A DNA stretch of 56,255 bases from positions 176,686 through 232,940 of the forward strand of contig NZ_HE611052.1 of the NCBI RefSeq assembly GCF_000285575.1, in the 5' to 3' direction. Positions 50,471 through 56,255 of this stretch are shown in pieces; position 1 is the stretch's first letter, and each line of letters opens with the position of its first letter. The position numbers and the translations under genes are program-made. Source of the stretch: Clostridium senegalense JC122. GTDB taxonomy: Bacteria; Bacillota; Clostridia; Clostridiales; Clostridiaceae. Under the pieces are notes generated by a model. It made no database searches. It saw nothing but the letters and a program-made list of their open reading frames with translations, and had not been told where the DNA came from.

Positions 50471-50514
50471 TATATATGCCTCCTATTAATTTAGTGCCCT
50501 CATCCCTAATAAAA

Positions 50515-50703
50515 TTAAATTAAATCTTTTAAATTTGCATTTAAACTTTTATATTCAATAGTTTTTATTGCATCTTCTAAAAGCATCTTTGTAAATATTG
50601 CTGTAATTTCTACTCCATCAAATTCATTAGCTATAAGATTTAATATTTTATCTATTGTTTCTTCTCTTTTAACCTTAGTAACAGATACTTTTAAAGCTTC
50701 CAT
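50515..50703 (-). CDS. Hypothetical protein, 62 residues
   Basis: Two amphipathic helices (R-E-E-T-I-D-K-I-L-N-L-I-A and F-T-K-M-L-L-E-D-A-I-K-T-I). It lies between the antirepressor and Com-like genes. No family is recognised. Confidence 0.6.
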   Translation of the reverse strand: MEALKVSVTKVKREETIDKILNLIANEFDGVEITAIFTKMLLEDAIKTIEYKSLNANLKDLI

Positions 50704-50730
50704 TACAAAACCTACTTTCCAATTAATTTT

Positions 50731-51624
50731 TTATACTGCTTTTCTATATAAAGTTGCAATTCTAGTAACATTCCCATTTTCATATTCAACTTCTAAATGA
50801 TATGGATAATTCTCATTTCTTAAGTAATTTTCTATTTTATCTTGCAATAGTGGATTAAACCTCACTGAAAACCAGTATCCATTGTTATTAGAATTAAATC
50901 TTAATACTACATTTACATCACTTAATTCCATTTCAATATGATTCAAACAAACCATTATAGCTTCTAAATTAGGTTTCCAATCTTCAGTATATAATCCAAT
51001 TCTACTTGCTAATTCTTCAAGTGTTATAAATCCACTTTTATCTTTTCTTCCTTGAACGTTTTTTACATCAATCTGTGGAATTACAATACCTGCTGATAAT
51101 AATAATGAATTTATTACTTTCATTCTCTCTGTATTACTAGCTCTCATTTGGGTTAACATAGAATCTATTTGCTCTATTGTTTTATTTACGTCTTCTAGCT
51201 TCTGCAATGGACTATTAAGTTTTGAAGGTTCTATGGTGATGTTTTGCTTATTTAAATAATCACTAACCTTAAAATAAGAATTAACTAACTTTCTTTGAAC
51301 CTCCCATGAAAGTTCATCCTGCATTGGCTTAACCATCATTAGGTATCCTGTTTCTGTGAATATTGGAATATTCTTCGCTCTACTCACTGCATTTCTCTTT
51401 AGATCTTCCTTGTGAATTAAATTCACAACGAAATCCTCCCTTTTCTCTAAAAGGTAATAGTCTTCTCCTTCAACCAAATATTTTGAATTATTCTTAAAGT
51501 TATTTCTTATATTTCTAGTATCAACTCCATGTGCTTTAGCAATATCCCACATGGTAACTACTCTTTTATTGTCATACTCTTTTATCATTAGTTGTTGGTC
51601 ATTTACTTCTAATGTATTTTCCAA
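50731..51624 (-). CDS. ORF6N-domain antirepressor
   Basis: The 297-residue protein has an ORF6N N-terminus (I-K-E-Y-D-N-K-R-V-V-T-M-W-D-I, Y-L-V-E-G-E-D-Y-Y-L-L) and the family's F-T-E-T-G-Y-L-M-M-V-K-P, S-W-E-V-Q-R-K-L-V-N-S-Y-F segment. The start is a TTG after AAAGGGG. It probably inactivates the CI-like repressor. An operator-like dyad lies 65 bp upstream inside the Cro-like gene. Confidence 0.88.
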   Translation of the reverse strand: MENTLEVNDQQLMIKEYDNKRVVTMWDIAKAHGVDTRNIRNNFKNNSKYLVEGEDYYLLEKREDFVVNLIHKEDLKRNAVSRAKNIPIFTETGYLMMVKPMQDELSWEVQRKLVNSYFKVSDYLNKQNITIEPSKLNSPLQKLEDVNKTIEQIDSMLTQMRASNTERMKVINSLLLSAGIVIPQIDVKNVQGRKDKSGFITLEELASRIGLYTEDWKPNLEAIMVCLNHIEMELSDVNVVLRFNSNNNGYWFSVRFNPLLQDKIENYLRNENYPYHLEVEYENGNVTRIATLYRKAV

Positions 51625-51675
51625 ATTTACATCCCCTTTCCTAGAGTATTTTCTTTATAAGGGTATAGACTATTA

Positions 51676-51900
51676 TTAACCAGCATCAGTAAACTTTACG
51701 TTTACTTGTTGGCTAAAAAAAATTTCTTCAATATTCGTATTAAAATAATCAGCTATAAATTTTGCTTCATCTAGTGTAAAAGATTTTTTCCCATTTTCTT
51801 TGAAGTTATATGTGTTCAGGCTAATGTTTAATAATTTCGCCATAGCAGACTGATTAATTCCCTTTAACTGCCTATAAGCCTTAAGTTTTTTGAATTCCAT
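51676..51900 (-). CDS. Cro-like HTH regulator
   Basis: The 74-residue Xre-family protein (AYRQLKGINQSAMAKLLNI) starts just after GGAGGTGAAAAAA, at the promoter opposed to the repressor gene. Its C-terminal codons overlap the operator-like dyad at 51689-51705. Role inferred as the lytic regulator. Confidence 0.85.
   Translation of the reverse strand: MEFKKLKAYRQLKGINQSAMAKLLNISLNTYNFKENGKKSFTLDEAKFIADYFNTNIEEIFFSQQVNVKFTDAG
51689..51705. promoter_or_regulatory. Operator-like perfect dyad in the 3' end of the Cro-like gene
   Basis: GTAAAC-TTTAC-GTTTAC is a perfect 17-bp palindrome with the same half-sites and five-base spacer as the dyads in the control region. It lies between the Cro-like and antirepressor genes. 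Confidence 0.6.
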
Positions 51901-51917
51901 TTTTTCACCTCCATTCA

Positions 51918-51941
51918 GTAAACTTTATGTTGTCTGTTTAC
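51918..51941. promoter_or_regulatory. Operator O1 near the early transcript start
   Basis: GTAAAC-TTTAT-GTTGTC (51918-51934) matches the dyad consensus; GTTTAC at 51936-51941 extends it. It lies just downstream of the expected start of the leftward early transcript. Confidence 0.6.
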
Positions 51942-51948
51942 AATTTAA

Positions 51949-51977
51949 ATTATAGTCAACTTTGTGTTGTCTGTCAA
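51949..51977 (-). promoter_or_regulatory. Leftward early promoter whose spacer is operator O2
   Basis: On the minus strand TTGACA (51977-51972) and TATAAT (51954-51949) are both perfect and 17 bp apart. The spacer is exactly the dyad GTCAAC-TTTGT-GTTGTC (51955-51971), so repressor bound here would block polymerase directly. Confidence 0.85.
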
Positions 51978-52015
51978 TAGTATTTTACTACTTTTTTTAA
52001 AAAAATATTCATTAA

Positions 52016-52055
52016 GTTGACAAATATTCAAATTAGTCAACGAATAGTTTATAAT
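52016..52055 (+). promoter_or_regulatory. Putative repressor promoter with operator O3
   Basis: TATAAT (52050-52055) has a weak -35 TTCAAA at 17-bp spacing. The dyad GTTGAC...GTCAAC (52016-52041) covers the -35, suggesting autoregulation. It lies about 25 bp before the repressor start. Confidence 0.5.
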
Positions 52056-52080
52056 ATCTTTAGATAAGGAGGTCATTTCA

Positions 52081-52545
52081 ATGGCTAAAATACATGAAAG
52101 AATAAGAGAAGAAAGAATAAGAAAAGATATTAATCAACCTGAATTAGCTAAAATACTGAATATTTCTAAACAGACAGTTTCAAATTGGGAAAATGGTAAA
52201 AGAACACCTGATATTGATACACTTGAAAATTTAGCAAAATTCTTTGATGTATCAACAGATTATTTGCTTGGTAGAAGTGACATAAGAAATCCTAATTTAG
52301 AAAATAAATTTGATACTTGGAATCCAAAATTAACAAAAAAAGATGAAAAAGATATAGAAAAACGTTTTGATAAAATTATAAATGGATTAGAAAACGAAGA
52401 AGGATTGATGTTGAACGGTGAAGTTCTTGATGATGTAACAAAACAACTTTTAGCACAATCTATAAAAAATGGATTAGAGTATGCTAAACTAACTAGTAAA
52501 AAGAAATTTACACCAAAAAAATATAGAAAAAATAATAATGACTAA
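52081..52545 (+). CDS. CI-like phage repressor (Xre family)
   Basis: The 154-residue protein has an HTH (about 10-65: DINQPELAKILNISKQTVSN, W-E-N-G-K-R-T-P-D-I) and a C-terminal helical tail without a peptidase domain. AAGGAGG precedes the start. It faces the Cro-like gene across the control region. With no self-cleaving domain, removal probably depends on the downstream ImmA-like protease. Confidence 0.9.
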   Translation: MAKIHERIREERIRKDINQPELAKILNISKQTVSNWENGKRTPDIDTLENLAKFFDVSTDYLLGRSDIRNPNLENKFDTWNPKLTKKDEKDIEKRFDKIINGLENEEGLMLNGEVLDDVTKQLLAQSIKNGLEYAKLTSKKKFTPKKYRKNNND

Positions 52546-52598
52546 TGTTAGTAAGGGTGATGGTCTCATAAAAATATTTATGAGAGGGGTTTTCAAAA

Positions 52599-53042
52599 TT
52601 GAAGACATGTATAAAAAAAGAAGTTCAAAATTTAATAAAAAAATATAATACTAATGATCCTAAAGAGCTCTGCTCTTATCTTGGAATAGAAATAATCTAT
52701 GAGGAATTAGGTACAGTTAATGGCTATTTTCAAAGTGCATTTAGAAGTAAAATTATACACTTAAATACAAACTTAGAAGAAAACTTTTCTAAGTTTGTTT
52801 TAGCACACGAATTAGGACATGCTGTACTTCATGAAAAAATAAATTTACTATTTTTAGAAACTAATACTTTTGATTTAAAGAACAAATATGAGAGACAAGC
52901 TAATCTATTTGCTGCTGAATTGCTTATAGATATTTCAAAATATTGCAACGAATGCATTTGTCACACCATAAATGAAATCGCTTGCATGGAAAAAGTGCCT
53001 GTTGATTTAGTTAAACTTAAACTTAAACTTAATTTAATTTAA
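52599..53042 (+). CDS. ImmA/IrrE-like metalloprotease
   Basis: The 147-residue protein has H70-E-L-G-H74 and the downstream acidic ligand in ERQANLFAAEL. Members degrade the phage repressor on DNA damage. The start is a TTG with GAGGGG upstream. It follows the repressor as in ICEBs1 and many clostridial prophages. Confidence 0.88.
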   Translation: MKTCIKKEVQNLIKKYNTNDPKELCSYLGIEIIYEELGTVNGYFQSAFRSKIIHLNTNLEENFSKFVLAHELGHAVLHEKINLLFLETNTFDLKNKYERQANLFAAELLIDISKYCNECICHTINEIACMEKVPVDLVKLKLKLNLI

Positions 53043-53065
53043 ATTTATTTTATTTAATAATAATT

Positions 53066-53099
53066 GCGACCATCAGAGCGCCGATTAGAGAGCCAACCC
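53066..53099. other. GC-rich patch in the gap after immA
   Basis: A 34-nt block beginning GCGACCATCAGAGCGCCG is much richer in G and C than its surroundings and contains two related 13-mers (GCGACCATCAGAG and GCGCCGATTAGAG, ten of thirteen equal). No gene, promoter or hairpin explains it. Confidence 0.4.
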
Positions 53100-53150
53100 T
53101 TAAATATATAAATGTCTTCAATAACTTTTGAACTATAGGAGGTTATTTTT

Positions 53151-54506
53151 ATGAGTTTTTTGGATATATTTAAAATTAAAAAATTCAAATCTGAAATTGA
53201 ACAATTAAAAAATGAAAATGAAAATTTAAAGGCTATTAAATATGATTTAGATCAATTGAAATATAAAGATTTAAAAACAGAAATAGCTGACCTTTTAAAT
53301 GAAAAGGATTACGTTATTCAATCATTAACTGAAGAAAAAGCAATTAAGGAAATGGAAATTCAAGAAATAGATTCTAATATTAAGAATTTAAATAAAGAAA
53401 TTACTTTTCTTAATGAAAGTATTGTAGATTTAAAAGAAATAGAACTTGAACAATCATTCGGTTTCTATGAACCTAAATATGGTTTTCGTGACTCATCAAC
53501 CTATAAAATTCACCTTGATGATGTAAGAGCTAAACAAAAAAAACTAGTAAAACAAAAAAATGCAACTAGTCATTCTCTAGATTGGGTTATAGAAGATGAT
53601 AGAAAGCGTGGAAAAGAATTTATATTAGATACTATAAAACTTACACTTAGAGCTTTTAATAACGAATGTGATAATATAATTTCTAAAGTAAAATATAATA
53701 CTATTGATCGTGCTGAAAAACGTATAAATAAAATTTATATTGAATTAAACTCATTAACTGATATGCAAAATGTTTCAATTACGTATGAATATTTAAATTT
53801 AAAACTTGAAGAACTTTATTTAAAGTATGAATTTGAATGTAAACTTCAAGAAGAGAAGGAAGAACAACAAGAAATAAAAGAAAGAATGAAAGAAGAAGCT
53901 AAGGCTGCTAAAGAAATTGAAAAAGCCAAAGAAAGAATAGTTAAAGAAGAAAAACACTTTGAGCAAGCTATTAATAATATACATAGTAAGCTAGAGAAAG
54001 CTTCTGATAAAGAAAAAGAAAAACTACTTGCAAAACTACAAGAATTAGAAATGGCCTTACAGAACACTAAGAAAAATAAAGAAGATATTATTAATCGCGA
54101 ACAAAATACACGTGCTGGATATGTATATGTGATTTCTAATATTGGCTCTTTTGGAGAAGATGTATATAAAATTGGTATGACTAGACGATTAGAGCCATTA
54201 GATAGAGTTCGTGAATTAAGCAATGCATCTGTACCTTTTAATTTTGATGTACATGCGATGATATTTAGTGATGATGCTCCAACACTAGAAAACACTTTAC
54301 ATAAAGAATTTGAGCATTATAGCGTTAATAAAATTAATAATAGAAAAGAATTTTTTAAAGTTCCACTTACTAAAATAGAATCTTTAGTAAAAGAAAAACA
54401 TAATGCAACAATTGAATTTACTAAAATAGCCGCTGCTGAAGATTATAGAAAAACTCTTGTAATTGAAAAATCAATTAATATTAAAAATACAACTAAAATT
54501 GCTTAA
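53151..54506 (+). CDS. DUF4041 protein with C-terminal T5orf172 (GIY-YIG-like) domain
   Basis: The 451-residue protein starts with a coiled coil (1-100), then a DUF4041-like region (about 100-220), another coiled coil (220-320) and a T5orf172 domain (about 325-425: Y-V-Y-V-I-S-N-I-G-S-F-G, YKIGMTRRLEPLDRVREL, E-N-T-L-H-K-E-F) related to GIY-YIG nucleases. It lies in the lysogeny module with its own AGGAGG and a terminator after it. A DNA-related or defence role is plausible but unproven. Confidence 0.85.
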   Translation: MSFLDIFKIKKFKSEIEQLKNENENLKAIKYDLDQLKYKDLKTEIADLLNEKDYVIQSLTEEKAIKEMEIQEIDSNIKNLNKEITFLNESIVDLKEIELEQSFGFYEPKYGFRDSSTYKIHLDDVRAKQKKLVKQKNATSHSLDWVIEDDRKRGKEFILDTIKLTLRAFNNECDNIISKVKYNTIDRAEKRINKIYIELNSLTDMQNVSITYEYLNLKLEELYLKYEFECKLQEEKEEQQEIKERMKEEAKAAKEIEKAKERIVKEEKHFEQAINNIHSKLEKASDKEKEKLLAKLQELEMALQNTKKNKEDIINREQNTRAGYVYVISNIGSFGEDVYKIGMTRRLEPLDRVRELSNASVPFNFDVHAMIFSDDAPTLENTLHKEFEHYSVNKINNRKEFFKVPLTKIESLVKEKHNATIEFTKIAAAEDYRKTLVIEKSINIKNTTKIA

Positions 54507-54512
54507 ATATAT

Positions 54513-54541
54513 TTAAACCCTACAATTAAATTTGTAGGGTT
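54513..54541 (+). terminator. Terminator after the T5orf172 gene
   Basis: AACCCTACAA and TTTGTAGGGTT form a nine-pair stem around an AT loop, just after the stop at 54506. T-rich sequence follows. Confidence 0.75.
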
Positions 54542-54615
54542 GGTTATCTATTAGAATAATTTTCTACTTAAAATGTATAATATTAAATTATATACTAATG
54601 TATGAGGTGAAATAA

Positions 54616-56214
54616 ATGAAAGTTGCAATATACTCAAGAAAAAGCGTTTTTACTGGAAAAGGTGAATCTATTGAGAACCAAATTGAATTATGTAAAGAAT
54701 ACTGTAATAGAAACTATGATGAAAAAATTGAATTTGTAGTGTATGAAGATGAAGGTTTTTCTGGTGGAAATATCAATAGACCTCAATTCAAAGCTATGAT
54801 TAAAGATATTAAGGCTAAGGAATATGATGCATTAATATGCTATCGTTTGGACCGTATAAGCAGAAATGTTGCTGACTTCTCTGCTACATTGGAATTGTTA
54901 CAAGCTAATAATTGTGATTTTATATCTATTAAAGAACAGTTTGATACAAGTACTCCTATGGGTAGAGCAATGGTTTATATAAGTTCTGTTTTTGCACAAC
55001 TAGAGCGCGAAACTATTGCAGAACGTGTAAGAGATAACATGGTCCAACTTGCTAAAACAGGCAGATGGCTTGGAGGTATAACCCCTCTTGGATTTGATAG
55101 TGAACGTATAATTTACTATGATGAAAACTTTAAAGAACGTAGTATGTCTAAACTTACTGTAAATGACTCTGAAATGGAGCTTGTGAAAGAAATTTACGAA
55201 TTATATTATGAACTTAAGAGTGCTACACAAGTATCTAAAAGATTAGCTGATAAAAGAATTAAAGGTAAACGTGGTGGATTCTTAAATTCTAGTCGTATTT
55301 TAGATATTATCTCAAATCCTGCCTATGTAAAATCAGATAAAAAAACACATGAATATCTTAAGAGTATTGGTATTAATGTATTTGGTGAATCAAATGGAAA
55401 TGGTTATCTTTCTTATAACAAAGCTAGAAATGGTATAGAAACAGATATTGAAACCTGGATTGCTGCAGTAAGTAGACATGAAGGGATTATAGATTCGGAC
55501 AAATGGATCGCAGTACAAAAGAATAGGCACAAAATGAAAGGTTCTCAAATTAAAGCTGTAGCTAGTAAAAGTGAAACCCTACTTAATGGTATTTTAAAAT
55601 GTTCAGTTTGTGGTTCTAAAATGTATGCTAAAAAAGGAAAATTATCCCCGGTTACCGGTAAGCATAATTATTATTACATATGTAGTAAAAAAGATTCTCA
55701 ATTTGGTGTAACTTGTGATAATAAAAATATAAACTCCCAAAAAATAGATAAGCTAGTACTAAATGAATTAGAAACTTATGATAAAGAATATTTAAAAACA
55801 CATTTATTATCCACTGCTAAAAATTTCAAAAGAAATTTAACTGAAAATAACTTTATAGAACTTATAAATGAAAAAGAAAGTCAAATAGGTAATCTAGTAA
55901 AAAATTTATCATTAGCTCCTAACCCTGAAGTTTCTGGCTATATTATGAATGAAATTACAAAATTGCAGTCTGAGGTACAAAATCTAAAAGAGAAACAAAA
56001 AAATTGTGATAAGGATTCTTATGATATTTCTGTAGATATTGATCAAATTGAAATTCTAAATGATTTACTAACTAATATGCTTAACACAATAGATAAAGTA
56101 GATTATACAGAAAAAAGAAAATTATTGCACTCTGTAGTTGAAGAAGTTATTTGGAATGGTAAAGGTTATACTGTTGAAATAAACTTAATTGGTAGTAAAA
56201 AAAAACTAATTTAG
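54616..56214 (+). CDS. Large serine recombinase (phage integrase)
   Basis: The 532-residue enzyme has a resolvase domain (1-150) with catalytic S10 in YSRKS and R-L-D-R-I-S-R-N, a Recombinase domain (about 165-275), a zinc ribbon (C-S-V-C-G...C-S-K-K), and a coiled-coil C-terminus. It is full length. GAGGTGA precedes the start. It should catalyse attP x attB; attP in free phage usually lies beside this gene, here near 56215-56255. Confidence 0.95.
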   Translation: MKVAIYSRKSVFTGKGESIENQIELCKEYCNRNYDEKIEFVVYEDEGFSGGNINRPQFKAMIKDIKAKEYDALICYRLDRISRNVADFSATLELLQANNCDFISIKEQFDTSTPMGRAMVYISSVFAQLERETIAERVRDNMVQLAKTGRWLGGITPLGFDSERIIYYDENFKERSMSKLTVNDSEMELVKEIYELYYELKSATQVSKRLADKRIKGKRGGFLNSSRILDIISNPAYVKSDKKTHEYLKSIGINVFGESNGNGYLSYNKARNGIETDIETWIAAVSRHEGIIDSDKWIAVQKNRHKMKGSQIKAVASKSETLLNGILKCSVCGSKMYAKKGKLSPVTGKHNYYYICSKKDSQFGVTCDNKNINSQKIDKLVLNELETYDKEYLKTHLLSTAKNFKRNLTENNFIELINEKESQIGNLVKNLSLAPNPEVSGYIMNEITKLQSEVQNLKEKQKNCDKDSYDISVDIDQIEILNDLLTNMLNTIDKVDYTEKRKLLHSVVEEVIWNGKGYTVEINLIGSKKKLI

Positions 56215-56223
56215 AAGGTATGG

Positions 56224-56250
56224 AAACTTCTTCTAAAAAGGAGAAGTTTT
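56224..56250 (+). terminator. Terminator after the integrase gene at the window end
   Basis: AAACTTCTTC and GGAGAAGTTT pair with one G-T, ten bases after the integrase stop, followed by TTTTAC. The window ends five bases later. Confidence 0.7.
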
Positions 56251-56255
56251 ACAAT

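Noticed and set aside
53846-54295. Minus-strand serine-rich frame inside the T5orf172 gene
   Set aside because: It is antisense to a coiled coil with no start signal of its own.
1-56255. CRISPR arrays, tRNA or rRNA genes
   Set aside because: I saw no regularly spaced repeat-spacer pattern, no cloverleaf with a CCA-type end and no rRNA-like stretch. The only tandem repeat is the two-copy 27-bp unit at 34251-34304.
56215-56255. Attachment core shared between the two window ends
   Set aside because: Only trivial matches such as GAAGTT (near 6-11 and 56243-56248) are shared, and these belong to the integrase terminator. No core can be claimed.
1-56255. Plasmid-type partition or replication genes indicating a phage-plasmid
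   Set aside because: No ParA, ParM/TubZ or Rep protein is seen; replication genes are of the phage organiser/loader type.

Overview
The window is very AT-rich Clostridium-type DNA. It carries an essentially complete temperate phage of the contractile-tailed PBSX/Myoviridae-like type, with possible host or lysogenic-conversion DNA at the left end (about 1-3110). A spore-forming Firmicute host is suggested by base composition, GGAGG-type ribosome sites, a CWB_2 wall-binding domain on the endolysin, a SpoIIID-family regulator and an IS200-type element. Species cannot be fixed from sequence alone. I found no clear att core, so the window could be an integrated prophage with little flank or a linearised circular element.

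Layout, right to left, because most genes are on the minus strand. 54616-56214 (+) is a large serine integrase, and 53151-54506 (+) is a DUF4041/T5orf172 protein. 52081-53042 (+) holds the CI-like repressor and an ImmA-type protease. The divergent control region 51915-52055 has operator dyads, one of which exactly fills the 17-bp spacer of a consensus promoter for the leftward early genes. 51900-41300 (-) carries Cro-like and ORF6N antirepressor proteins, small zinc proteins, an SbcC-like ATPase, a YqaJ exonuclease plus RecT pair, a replisome organiser with an iteron-like cluster inside it, a DnaC-like loader, a sigma-like factor, SSB and RusA. 41000-33300 (-) is an accessory region with a tyrosine recombinase, YopX, MazG-like, SpoIIID-like and ArpU-like proteins and many small unknown genes.

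33283-31846 is an isolated two-gene cassette: a soluble protein resembling DUF6731/DUF4747 families, then a four-helix membrane protein, followed by a large structured hairpin. It is the best candidate for an undescribed (defence-like) system. 31728-21191 is packaging and head: TerS, TerL, portal, MuF-like protein, protease/scaffold, decoration, capsid, connectors. 21180-6856 is the tail: sheath, tube, chaperone with a -1 frameshift, tape measure, XkdP-to-XkdU homologues, fibre and tip genes. 6283-3184 holds a moron with its own perfect promoter and terminator (secreted protein plus small membrane protein) and the lysis module. An IS200-type element has split the XhlA-like lysis gene near its 3' end, and the sequence allows exact reconstruction of the original gene.

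Two further patterns stand out. A G-E-M tripeptide recurs in the protease/scaffold (seven times), near the capsid N-terminus (twice) and near the portal N-terminus (once), suggesting a prohead-protease cleavage signal. A TPR lipoprotein gene flanked by terminators sits directly beside the tape-measure gene and may be an exclusion factor.
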